Source of the DNA: Temnothorax longispinosus
Taxonomy: Eukaryota > Arthropoda > Insecta > Hymenoptera > Formicidae
Length of the DNA stretch: 64,000 nt
Reading direction: 5' to 3'
NCBI RefSeq assembly: GCF_030848805.1
Contig: NC_092363.1
Span: forward strand, 1,736,001 to 1,800,000
Shown: positions 1 to 11,414 of the stretch, one piece after another
How the letters are laid out: each line of letters opens with the position of its first letter
Numbering within the stretch: position 1 is the first letter of the stretch
The notes under the pieces: model-generated
What the model was told of the DNA's origin: nothing
The model's input: only the letters and a program-made list of their open reading frames with translations
Database searches by the model: none
Made by a program: the position numbers and the translations under genes

Positions 1-78
1 CTTCTAATTTTCAGAACCAAGATAAGATAAAAAGTAAGTTAAACCGAGATTAATGTTAATCTACGTTGGTAGAAATAA
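1..78. mobile_element. Right half of a foldback MITE, cut by the window edge
   Basis: The sequence AAGTAAGTTAAACCGAGATT followed by a CTACGTTGGTAGAAAT-type end closely matches the right half of the foldback element at 34757-34892. Only one arm is inside the window. It lies in the GAS2-like intron below exon 154-400. Confidence 0.6.
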
Positions 79-153
79 ATATTAGAATAACCCGTGATGG
101 TTCTTGAGAATATGTTCTCGTTCATTAAAACCTAGAAATTACGGCTCGTTTAC

Positions 154-400
154 CTGCTGTGTTTGATCTTCTCCGGCGACGGCCTGGGTGTCGCGGTCGG
201 CGACGGCGATTTGAATTGCCAGGAGACAAGGCTGCTGTGAGATATACCGCTGTCGGACAAACAGTGAAGATCCCTTTCCTGTTCCGCCGCGATTTCCCTC
301 TCGAGTTGCACGAGCCCGGGCGGCTCCAGGGAATATCTGGCCGCCAGTCTCGCGACTTCCAGTAGACACAGCACAACATTCCGTGGTTGGCCGTGCAAAA
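154..400 (-). CDS. GAS2-like, exon closing the CH domain and entering the linker
   Basis: The exon starts after acceptor TTTTTTGCAG. One carried G plus TT gives Val, so the reading is VLHGQPRNVVLCLLEVARL, the last CH helix, then the EPPGLVQLEREI segment seen in GAS2 proteins. The remaining residues are a Ser/Pro-rich linker with repeated SPSP-like motifs. It ends at 154 in phase 2 at donor GTAAAC, so coding continues beyond the left edge, where the GAR domain is expected. Confidence 0.9.
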
Positions 401-3400
401 CTGCAAAAAAATGGACCGCGCTATACATATATGCCGTGTATAAAATGACAAAATGTTTTATTTTATCATATTGGGATTTATTTATTATTTATACATTTTC
501 ATTATCTAGCTTTATCGTCTCCGCGGTTTTGTTCAAGTCAACGTTTCATTGTGCTATCCGTGCACAATATAAAAACGCTTTTCTCAAGACGGCTTCGCGC
601 CACGCTCGATTACGTCGTTACGTCATTTACGTAACCGCACTGTTTGTTTTCGACGGCAATTAAAGTTGATTAAGTGAGAAAGTCCCGCCGTCCGCCGATC
701 TCTGAAGAGACGAAGATTCGCTCCACTTTCCTCGGAGTCGCGCGCGCAATCCGCGCGACGATCACTCTCGCTCCTCGCTCCCGCTACGGATTTGCATATC
801 TCGTTTCACGCCGGATCGTAATTTATACGGCACACGTCCCTACACGCGTGTCCGCCACGAGATTGCTCGAGTCAATTACTATGTTTCCGCTAATCGCCGC
901 TCGTCAACTTAATCGGGCGCGCACTTGAATCTCATCCGCGTTGAAAGTCGTCCGATAGAGCGAACGGCTGCGTCGCGCGTAGCCCGCCCGCTTGCTTAAT
1001 TCGCATGCATTAAAATTAATTGCGCGCCAGGCTTTACCGAGATCGTCGCTTTCGAAGAGAAGATTCTCGTGGACGCCCAGCCGCCGGCAGAATTGTATGA
1101 AGTTCTCCATGTTGTCGCGGGAGAAGAAGCTGCGACGGGCCGCGTTCTCCCAACAACGTCCACGTATCACCGGTACCGGCTGCAACAACGTTTCTCCATG
1201 TTTCTGCGAGCGACAATCTCCGAACTTTCATTCAACATATCAAAACACAATTCCTAATCGCAAAACTCGCTTCGTGATATATTGTATACTTTAATAATTA
1301 AATGTCATTGCGTGTAATAAGATAAATCCAAGAGAGAAATTACACTATTGAATATTAAAGGATGGGATTTAAATCAATACCTTGAATTAAATAACATTTT
1401 GTTATTTTTAATTACCACGTGTGTGTGTCAAAATTTATTATTTTAACAAAAAACAAAGTATTATTTCAACTTTATTGATTTAGTTAAATTAACAGTGTTT
1501 TGGTTAAATTAACGATATATTGAGTATAGGAGCAGTGGCGACTTATAGAAATGGTTAAAAATCACTCAAATTGAGTATAATTTGACACTACGAATTTAAC
1601 AGTGTATTGTTTGCAAAGAACATCTTGTTAATGCAAAAACATGTGAAATCTAAGCTAAGAGGTGCAAAGTGATTTGTAATATACTTACCCCCTTCGCCCG
1701 TCCAGCTTCTATCGCGGACCTCGCCTTTTCCTGGATAATTCTCGCCAGTCGACACACAATCACCCCATTATCAAGCACGTCGAAGAAATTGTCACCCGTT
1801 ATGTAATCCACATCTGAAATTCGAAGATTGCGAAATTAGCTCGCCCGTCGCGTCAGCGATAATTCGCTCGCGCTCACGCACGAGTCTCTCTCGGCATATA
1901 AGCTGCAAGTATCTTTCAATGACACTCAAGTGGCTCGATGAGCTGGTACGTTGTAACGAAAAAAAAATAACACGCCATTCGCGCCTTATTCAATCCTCTA
2001 TCCGCAAGCTGTTGTAAATGATTATATACATCACGTCTTATCTATTCTCTCGATCAATGTAATTACGATGCGCGGATTTCTCTCAATGTTCCGCGCAGGC
2101 AATCATTTATATCGTGTCATTTATTTATTATACAATCAACGAAAACAGCGAGTAACAGTCGGTAGTTGAAAATCAGTGCTCGACTTTGCTTCGCGAAAGC
2201 AGCTATTCGACACGATCGATCGACAACGTGATTGTAGTAATCGTACCGTAAGTGTACCAGGCGCAACGGTGATTCGACCATGTATCGAATGTCGATCGAC
2301 GAGCCGGTTTGGTCGGTCGGAGAGGCCTGTTTGACGAAACAAATTTACTCCGGGGAGTGATCGTGCGGCAAATCATTTATCAGTAGCGCGCGACGCGCTC
2401 AAGGACGACGGGCGTTTTAATGGGCGATCGGCAAGATTGGCAACTGGAAAGACAATCGGTTTAGGTAGAACGGCTGATTCATCGTTATACCCGCCGAGAT
2501 CCCGATCTCGGTTCTGGTCGCGTCTCGTGATTTTCAGAGGGAAAAAGGGCGGCACTTTGTAAAGCCGCGACGCGCGTCGGGAATCGTTGAACTGTACGAC
2601 ATGGCGGGTCAAGCGAGAAGCCAGTCAGGTCGCAATACTCTCACGATAGGTCGACTCATGCGTGACTATAAAATCGCTTTAGTTTCGTTCGCTGTCGTAG
2701 GTACTAAGCGCATAGATCAAGGACACACACGTTCCACTTTTCCGGATAATAAAACTTTCCAATATCCATTCCAACCGCGAGAGGAGAGCTCGCGAGATTT
2801 CCTGATAAATATTTCATGAATTCCGACTTTCTCGGGGGAAACGAGCCGATCGATCTTTTTGGCCCCTTGTTTGTCTTGAAATTAGGCAAATTATCTAAAA
2901 TCTCCTTGGCGAAGGAAATCTTCCATTTCTATTCTCTTTGTTCAACTTCAACGTGCAAGTCAAGCTGATCACGCGCGTTAATCCAAGTCTCTTCACATCG
3001 TTAGCTATCATTAATTACCGTCCCTACCACTTATATCTTTCACATCCGTACACTTTACAGATCTTAACAAGAAGCCTCATGCGCCTTGACACATTATGTA
3101 ATTTTCCCCGCAAAGAGAGACGCCTCTATTCTTATTCTCTCCGTTCAGCTTAACACGCATGTTAATTATGTACGTTAATCCGAGTCTACGCTCGCCATTA
3201 GTCGTTATCTATTACCGGCCGCGCATTATTTATTGCCGTCTCTTTTCCGTATTCGTTATCCCTTATAGCAGTTCATGCGCGCGAACACAGCCATACGGTA
3301 GATGATAGAGTGAGCGCATCTGCGCTGACCGTCGGCCGTTATCTATTACCGCCTCCTGTTTCGATCCGTTAGATCTCTCGTTTTAGGATACGAACGTACG

Positions 3401-6400
3401 TTGTAGCGCGCGCTACGATCGTTATCCGATTATATTTATCGTACCGAAGATATCGATAGATAGCGGAGCAATTGAATTTCACCGGATACGCAGACAGGAG
3501 ATAGGCAAAGGAGGTCTTTTTTCCTCTCGGAAAACTCCTCCGCGATTTTCACTTCTTCGCTTCGCGTTGTAAATCACATGCACGTGATTTATTTTTATCA
3601 TCCAGTTTTATATTATCGAAGTTATATCCAAGTGGAGCGTGTCGACTGCATCTAAATCGGAGAAACGCATAAATTTTATAGCTAAAGGAACATGATGTTA
3701 AGATGATGTTAAATACTTTATAGATTACAGTAACATCTTTGATATCGAAGAAGTTGTAATATTTTGTTCACGTATTAAAAAGTACAAAGTATAAAACGCG
3801 AAATATAGAAATCCGTGCTCCACTTAAAGACGCTTGAATTATCTCGAATGTCAATATCTCCGATATACACGTCGTTTCTCTGTCTCTCTCAGGGTGAAGC
3901 GGCCGATCGATGCGGCGAATCTAAGGAAAACTCGCGGGGTCGCGACACACGATCCCGTAGACACCTCTATATAGATATAGAGCGGGCACGATGGGAAATA
4001 GGAACTAGGTTGGGCCCTGGCGCAGCGATAGTGCCTCGTAGATACGGATGGTAATGAGAACTCGCGAGCGCGGGCTCGTGACTCGACCCGGTAACAACAA
4101 TGGGGTTGGCACCGGGAGCACGATGAAAAGAATAGGTTTTAAACGGCTGGTCCGCGTGTGCGGCGCGGAATCTATATATCACGTGGCGCTCCACGGCCGG
4201 CATGCGTTGCCGTGTATCGAAATTGTAGATCATAGACACAAAATCGAGTCTATCAGTTAGTCAACATTGACTCCACAATTCTGAGTAGGTCTTGGTCTAT
4301 TGAGTCTATTCTAGACATTCGGTCCGGCTTCCTCTTTATGAACATTTGCAATAATAGAATGTTTCATGTAATGTAGGGTTGTCAATACACAATACTTTCA
4401 ATTTAAAGGTCTAGGAAGCAGATTACAAATTTAAAATTCGCGTATATGAGATGAGAGATAGAACCCAAGACCTGCCGCTCTCTCACGGAGCCACGCGACG
4501 TCGTAAATCGGTTCCATGTTCTCCCAAAAACAAACGGATTGAAAAGAATTGATAAGAGAACTCGTTTCGCGATAGCTCTATCTAGACCTCAGAATCTCAA
4601 GAATTAGCCCTACGAGCAAGTGAATCCTGTCATACAATTATGTAGACATTGTAAAAATAATCGAAATCTGCAATACAAAGTATCAGAAAATTGCAGTCTT
4701 CCTTGTTCGATTGTACAAGTCTGGATATTACCGTATATAATTTTTTTAAAGAACGAACATTCTTGAACGGATTAATTTGATGACTGAACAGAAAATGACT
4801 TTTATTAGTTGCGAATAATGGGTTGAGAGACCAGACTCAAACTTGAGCACGTGCAATGCACGGAACGCACAAGGAGTTCCCGTCGTGCGGGAAACTCGGT
4901 CACCCGGAACTATTATACGTAAGGCGATCGTATTCCCCGTCACCGATCCAGATATATGTCCGTGGCATTATGTTCCCTGGGTCTCTGACGTGACTTTAGA
5001 GCACTATTTTCCGAGGCGTCGCGTTGCCCGGACAAATCCGTCATCCAGGGGCCCAATTCTGTACACGCTTACCGACAGTCGTCGGTGTCGTTAACAGCGT
5101 CGGCGCAGCTTTTATACGATATATAAAAAACCTGCGCAACGACGCTTATCGAACCGATAGTTGTCGGTAAGCGTGTACAGAATATGGGCCCAGGGTATCT
5201 GTGAGAATCTCGGGCGATCGACGCGCGAATTATGGAATTTAGGGAGCGAAACGCGGCAGACCTCGCGGTACCTCGATGTTAAGCGAGCTTTCTTTCGGAT
5301 ATTTATAAGTGAAAGCTACACTGTTAAATATTAATAGATGAAATTTAAACCACTACCTTGAATTAAATAACATTCTGTTATTTTTAACTACCATGTATGT
5401 CAAAATGTATTATTTTAACAAAACAGTATTATTTTAACTCCATTAGGTAAATTAACAATGTTTTAGTTAAATTAATGACATATTGAAAAAGTAGGAGCAG
5501 TGGCAACCTATAAGAATGGTTAAAAATGACTCAAATTGAATATAATTTGACACTATGCCATGAATTTAACAGTGCATGGTCAAGCATTTTCAACAATATT
5601 TTAGGTGCATCAATAGGTATATCGAAATCCTCCGTTTGTTTCACGTTATAAGATAGCAAATTCCGCGTGCGACAGCTAATGCCAGCAAATCGTGGCGTTC
5701 TCCGTGAGATAATTTCGTCGACGTCAAGTATTGTATATTGTACTTGTATACATTGTATACTAATAAAATAAAAGTTATTCGTATTATGAGAAAGAGAGAG
5801 AAAGGAAGACAATCTCTCCGTCTTCCGCATTATGTCATCCACTATTTACGTTTTCTGTCATTGCTTATGCCATTCACGTGTAGCGACGATATCGAGTGTG
5901 AGTCGAGACTCGAAGATTCACGACTGTAAGTTGAGCGAACGTTAAAAATTCGAGTCGGAAGTCGAAACGTGAGAACCGAAAGTTGAGAAGTGACTGGAAT
6001 CTACAAACGTACATACATCCAGTCAGTTGCATCAGGCGTGAAGTTTAATCGTCAAAATTCTCCGAGTATGCTATGCACTGTTAAATTCATAGGATCAAAT
6101 TATACTCAATTTGAATCATTTTTAATCATTCCTGTAAGTCGCCACTGCTTCTACTAAATATGTCTTTAATTTAACTAAATTAACAATGCTAATTTAAAAC
6201 TAAACTAATGGAGTTAAAATAATATTATTTGGTGTTAAAACAATAAACTTCGACACAAATGATAGTTAAAAATAACAAAATGTTATCTAACTCAAGGTAT
6301 TGGTTTAAATTTCATCCTTTAATATTTAACAGGGTGTGCTCGCGTTTTTCTCGCATCTTAAACTTCGCGACCTTAATCCTCGCGGCCGCGCTGACCGCGA

Positions 6401-9400
6401 TTTTCAGTGCAATGATACGCGTTTTATATACGATTAAGGATACATGGCACCGAAATCGGCGCGCGGTTATCGATCATCGGGTGTCGAGTGAGTAAGATAT
6501 GTTGTATCCCCGATTCGAATAAAGATACATATGATATATCGTCCTCCGCTCGAGCCGCGCATAAATTTCACGACGCGGGCTTTACAGCCGACGACGTGCC
6601 GCGGCGAAAGGAAGTCCTTCCTCCGACTCTTATTGGTACTGACATCCGCCCTTCGTTTTCTCGCGATTGCTCAACGTCCGAGACTCGTCGCGCGCGACTA
6701 TATGTATACCGTGACCCGTATTTTCGTCAAATCCTTGGTGGTTCTGTTCCATTTTAATGCCGGACTGCCGTCTCTTAAGGGCGATATCTTCAAGTTTCTT
6801 TTCGAGCTCTGTGCTCGTGAATGTCTCGATTATATTATCTCGTTACACGCCGAGCATATATATATATATATATATCTGTTCCTTATCTGTCCATTCGTGT
6901 TACGGAGCCGGCATTTTTGAATTATTCGCCACGCAATAGCGGCGGCGTGGCAAAAGCGGCTCCGAAGGCACGATCACGATTCGCTCGGAAGCACGCCTCT
7001 ATAAACGGCGCATATCGGAGCAGCCGCGACCAGGATCCCACGATAAATCCATTCGAAGTCCGCGCGAGTCCGCGCGAGTCGCCTCTCTGCGGTGCCTGTA
7101 TCGGCAGAATAATCGGCGGCGATAAATTAGCGCGGCCGATCCGAAAGGTTTCGCTTTCTGATTTACGGCCGATCGAACCGTCCGCGGCGCGTGTCAAGGC
7201 GATATCTCCCGTAGCTTAGACCGCGCCGTATTGTCTCACGAGTCGATGGTGTTCTCCCGCGGATGCGCAAGCGTATTAGGAAGGCGGTACGCCCATTATG
7301 CATAATGCGGCTTTGGGTGCCCCGCGTTGAAGGGAGAAGAGAAGAAGTGGCGTGAAGGAAGAGGGGTGCCCGGCCGACTTCCGGTTGAGTCACGGAGGCT
7401 TTGCAACTGCAGGAGGCGCAGGGCGCGCGTGGGTAACGAAAGACCGTCGTGTTATTTTTTTCACGTCGCCAATGACGCTTTGGCAACCTCTGAATATCAA
7501 TGAGAAGTCCCTCTCTGTATCTTCATTTTGTGTAAGCCTCCTAGGAGAGATTCATGCGATGTAGCCGTCTAAATAAGCTGTAATAAGACTACGTCACACC
7601 ATCGTTTTTTTATTGCACCTAACTCTGTCGAGTAAAATCTTTATGGAAAATACGAGCGGTATAAAAAATCAAATTAATATTTTAACATTTGCTTCCAATT
7701 TTAGTTAGGAATTGATGAATTGTCTTAAAAAGATTCTTACGTTCCCATTTCAAAATTCTAATCTTCGTTGTATCGTATTTTGTGCGAGCAAATCTGTTCC
7801 TCAAACAAACTCGGATGTGCAAACACATTTATGACACGCTATACGCTATAAGGAGCGGCCGAGCGAATTTCAACCTTTCTCGCTGTCTTTGGACACTCAC
7901 TGAATGCCTTTATTTATTTAACCCCACGACTCGTTGAAAGTCTCTTTCAAAATCACGCTTAGAACATTTTGTTGATACGATATGTCACATAAGTTATTTT
8001 AAAGCCGAAGCGCATTAAATTTTCTTCATTGATGATATTCAGAAAAGCAAGAAGATTTAAATCCTTTCGCTGATTTTTAGTTATTTAATTCGCACGCTTA
8101 TAAGAAGCAAATAATGAAAAATGTCGCGATTTGTCGGTATAAATTCATAAATTCATGCTCTAGTAAAGAGAAAGTCCCAAGTTGATTTCAAAATTACACA
8201 CCGAAGAAAAGGAAAGCAATTTGCAAAATTGCAGCGTACACATTACGTGGTATATGTGCGAAGGATCGGCTTCTCCCTTTGGGAATAAAACATGTGTCTC
8301 GTATGCTATAATAAGCACTACGAACGTTCACGTCCGAGAACATGAGTAAATAAAAAAAAAAACGTTTTTGTTATCATCTACTCAGGAATCCTGATTATCT
8401 TAAAAACTGCGTAATCTCTTTAACATGTCCAGTTTTGCGCTTTTAACGAGCTGAAATCGTTGTATCGTGAACATTATACGCGATAGTACCATCCGGCATT
8501 AATTTACTATCACCGAGTATCTCTGGCAGCCTATCAAAGATCGATATATTTTAAGCGACATGATTTAGGCGAGTCACGTAAATCATACATCTCGTGTGCG
8601 CCATGCTATATCGTCTTATAGCCTTTTGTGACTAAATATACTTACGAGCTCGCAATGTTCGTTTACGCTCGCGATGTTCGTTTATCGCTCGTTTTTCTCG
8701 GCGTGCAGTACGCCTCGTGTCGCAATCTCTCAGGGTGGTCCACATCGCGCGACTGGATCCTTCGAGGTCGCGCTCGAGACCACACTCGTTTTCACACATT
8801 CCGCTCGCCAAACTGCATCTGCGAGCGTATTTTATGGACGCACTTTCCTTGATCATCGATACGTGTGCGCGCGCGCGCTTAATCCCGTCAGCAACGTGTA
8901 ATCAGAGGTGAAAGTACGTACAAAGCGACAATCGCAAGTGAATCGAATTATGTGGGTAGGCACCGGCAATGTTTTCATCAATAATCTCTCATTCGGGTAC
9001 GCGATCCAATTGCGATCTAACGGGGAATTAACGAATTATCTTCAGAGTGGTCATCTCAGAGACAATCTTGACGGGAGATCTGCACGGTGATTTCTCAGGA
9101 TCAATCGCTAAAAGTGCAAGGTCAGAATAGAGATGGAGTCGGATGGAGTAGCACGCAGTGAAAAGTCCGCGTCGCGCATGTTTGTTACATGAAGTACTGT
9201 GCAGCGTCAGAATTGCTACTTTCTGCGACGCTCGGTACACCGTGGCAGTTCTATTTTACGCATCAACTCGTATTCGTACCGTATTAGGAAACTAGCAGTT
9301 CAGAAAGGCGGTCACACACGCGCGCGCGCCTAGGATTAGATAGCCATCGGTCAATTTCCAGTTCCTTGTAGGAAAAGAATCACGGACCACTGCTCTTTTC

Positions 9401-11414
9401 GTCGTTTCACCTTTCTTTCCTCTGGCGTTAAAGATTAACCAGCAATTTCTAACTCTCTGACAGCCTTGCTACAGTTGCAGCAATTTTTTTTTTAGAAAAC
9501 AGCGATGTATTCGATTAAAATTATCCGATAATTCATAATTAACGCTATAATCATATTGTTACGTTACGTTATTATGTTACCAATAGAGATAATCAAGTTC
9601 AATTGCACAGTTGATAAAATCAAACGATTAATAAATTTAAATGGCAATCAATAAAATTGAGAGGTTAATTGTCGATTGATAGTTCGTTGATTAGGTAGGT
9701 TCGGAAGAAAAGTTGTATGGCATTAACCTCGTGTACTCGTTTCAGGAATGCAGTCTTCACTGCACTAATCTAATAAGTTGCGGAAACTTTCACCTACTTC
9801 GAAACTTCCGAAATTTAGTGCCGATGCGATAACGATCTTTATGCAGCATATTTCGCGCACAACAAATGAGAACAATTGCTTATTGATCTTTCTATAGTTA
9901 TTTTTTAGGTCGTCCCGACTATCTCTCTTTACATTTCTCGTTGCGCGCAGTTCGTTTTACAGTCCGTTCCTTCCGTGCCAAATGGGCTTGTAAAGTAGTA
10001 AAATTTTTTTTTATGAAATACGGTACGATATACGGTTTACGATATACGGATATACGGCTCCATCCTTGAACGTTTTTCGGCGACGTTCAAGCGAGCTTCG
10101 CGAAATTCGGTGCATATGGCGCGCACGTTTTTACACGGCAGCTCGGACTGAAACGCGACGAAGTGTAAGGCGAAATATCATGAATACCCTTTCCCACACG
10201 TAGCGCGCCAGATGCTATATAACTTTTGTGTCGGCTCTCGTGCACCAAAGCTGCGTAAGGCTTGCACGCGCACGTCACATCGTGGCACGACAGGCTCTTT
10301 TTAAGGTGACTTCACATCGAACAAGACCCGATGGAACGTGAAAAAAAAGAAATGTGGTCGAGCATGGCATGATTGTCGAAGTTGTTACGCGCCGTTACGC
10401 CACGCCGATTTCTTTTTGCGCCTTACACGGCGTTCGCGATCGACCCAGATGGAAAAAGTCATAGGAAACATTTTTTTACACAATTACACAGTGTGATTAA
10501 TTTAATACTTTAAAGTATTTTGGAGAATTGAATATATTCGTGAGGGTAGATTTTTATTTGTCTTTCTAAACGCACGATTTTGGAGCGGTGCGTTCTAAGG
10601 AAACGTTAATAAATACGTACGAGTCGCGCTTATCACGGCTTCAGTGAGGCTCTTGACAAACTTTACATGAAAACGACATTTCGAAGATAACACGCGATGC
10701 ACTGTGCCGACAGTGCTCGCGTGACGTGGCATCGAGACGACAAAATTACGAGCACGAGACTATATTAATCTGGTGGAAGCAATTCGGGGAAGGAGCTCGA
10801 TTTCGCGTTCTATCAGAGAACTCCGACGCGGAATACGCTCTGAGTCATTCCAACTTCGGTCCGCAAATTCCGCGCGGGCTATCGATCTTTCCCATAAATT
10901 GGCGAAAGTAATATCTATAATGTTATCGAAATTTCTCACGAAACGATATTCGCCGGCCTTGGCGGTGTCCCGAACTCGTTCGTCGAGTTTCTCGTCGATC
11001 GATACTCATGTCGCGGAAATAAGATACGTTCCTATCTCTGTAACGGACGATGTTACTCACTTATCGTCTTGTTGATCCAATCGGCCAGGTCCTCCTGAAG
11101 TGGTATCAGCTGGCGGCTCTGCGCCGAATGCAGCCGCTCGTGGTAGAACTCGAACTCTTCCTCTTCCGGCGAGGGTCGCGGCACGTCGGCGCGATTGAAG
11201 ACGGATACCGAGGACGGTCCCCAGCTACTGCGATAACGGGTGTGCTGGGAGGACGGGAATCGATTGTTGGCGTACGACATTCTGAGGCTGCTCCTTCCGG
11301 CTGCTCCGTTTCCGGCGCCGCACGCCGGATTCTCCCGCGGCGACGACGCTTCCTTCCTCGCTCTTCCCGGGTCCTCGTCCAGGACCCACTTCACTTTCTT
11401 CGACAGTTCCCAGG
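154..11414 (-). CDS. GAS2-family (growth arrest-specific 2-like) protein, CH-domain exons, partial gene
   Basis: Four minus-strand exons splice in frame: 11414-11061, 1813-1689, 1179-1038 and 400-154. All introns are GT-AG and the phases agree (1, 0, 1, then an open phase-2 end at 154). The joined product carries a short Pro/Glu-rich lead, then a CH domain starting at LQEDLADWIN, running through DNFFDVLDNG and FFSRDNMENFIQFCRR and ending near LLEVARLAARY, followed by EPPGLVQLE. That order and wording match the GAS2 family, whose proteins bind actin through CH and microtubules through a downstream GAR domain. The GAR domain would lie left of position 1. A start is not fixed: the 11414 exon opens after an acceptor-like AG with no in-frame ATG until 11280, so an upstream coding exon or initiation at 11280 are both possible. 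Insect GAS2-like genes include Drosophila pigs; I cannot tell which paralogue this is, so no symbol is given. Confidence 0.9.
1038..1179 (-). CDS. GAS2-like, third CH-domain exon
   Basis: The exon starts after acceptor TTGCAG in phase 0 (PVPVIRGRCWENAARR) and ends at donor GGTAAAG after FESDD-L plus one base. The segment FFSRDNMENFIQFCRRLGV followed by LLFES is the most diagnostic GAS2-family stretch in the window. The intron separating it from the previous exon is only 509 bp and carries a 262-bp MITE. Confidence 0.92.
1343..1604 (+). mobile_element. CACTGTTAAAT-family MITE, copy A
   Basis: A 262-bp copy with ends CACTATTGAAT and ATTTAACAGTG, flanked by TA on both sides. It shares internal sequence such as AAATAACATTTTGTTATTTT and AGGAGCAGTGGCGAC with copies near 5.3, 6.1, 22.2 and 50.1 kb. 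A TA target site suggests mobilisation by a Tc1/mariner-type transposase (inference). It has no ORF and lies 85 bp below the donor of the GAS2-like exon at 1689. Confidence 0.85.
1689..1813 (-). CDS. GAS2-like, second CH-domain exon
   Basis: The exon starts after acceptor TTTCAG and ends at donor GTAAGT. With one base (A) carried from the exon ending at 11061 it encodes NVDYITGDNFFDVLDNG and then VIVCRLARIIQEKARSAIEA. These are the typical helices of a CH domain of the GAS2 type. The exon ends in phase 0 after GRAKG. It is too short to show as a long open frame and was found from the splice sites. Confidence 0.9.
5048..5191. mobile_element. Foldback MITE with GGCCCA-ATTCTGTACACG ends
   Basis: About 140 bp. 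The left arm CCCAATTCTGTACACGCTTA and the right arm GTAAGCGTGTACAGAATATG are near-perfect inverted repeats and continue inward through ACCGACAGTCG and its partner CGATAGTTGTCGGT. CCAGG at the left is matched by CCAGG at the right, a candidate target duplication. No coding content. It lies inside the GAS2-like intron. Confidence 0.75.
5319..5574 (+). mobile_element. CACTGTTAAAT-family MITE, copy B
   Basis: A 256-bp copy in the same orientation as copy A, opening CACTGTTAAATATT after TA and ending ATTTAACAGTG before CA. The right-hand TA has therefore changed or been lost. It lies in the 9.2 kb GAS2-like intron. Confidence 0.85.
6076..6336 (-). mobile_element. CACTGTTAAAT-family MITE, copy C (inverted)
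   Basis: The copy is in the opposite orientation to copies A and B. It opens CACTGTTAAATTCATAGG and ends in an ATATTTAACAGGGTG-like sequence. Copies B and C are only 500 bp apart and inverted, so transcripts across both could fold into a long hairpin. Confidence 0.85.
6856..6875. repeat. (AT)10 microsatellite
   Basis: Ten perfect AT dinucleotides directly after GAGC and before CTGTTCC, in the large GAS2-like intron. Confidence 0.95.
11061..11414 (-). CDS. GAS2-like, exon with N-terminal lead and start of CH domain
   Basis: The 354-nt exon ends at donor GTGAGT (complement of 11055-11060) after codons for DWINKTI. It is clearly richer in GC than its flanks. The acceptor is read as TTGAATAG just above 11414; an in-frame TGA lies immediately upstream, so the coding exon cannot extend further in this frame. 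The first possible ATG inside is at 11280 (MSYANNRF). The lead is rich in Ser, Pro and Arg and has no recognised domain; the CH domain begins about 20 codons before the donor. Confidence 0.85.

Larger units (their letters stand above)
1814..11060 (-). other. Large GAS2-like intron (9.2 kb)
   Basis: The intron runs from donor GTGAGT at 11060-11055 to acceptor TTTCAG ending at 1814. It contains two CACTGTTAAAT MITEs and one foldback, an (AT)10 run at 6856-6875 and a CpG-rich stretch at about 6,940-7,450 that includes a short CGCGCGAGTC tandem near 7060. I saw no coding exon on either strand; the open frames here lack domain signatures and mostly arise in CpG-rich DNA. Confidence 0.7.
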
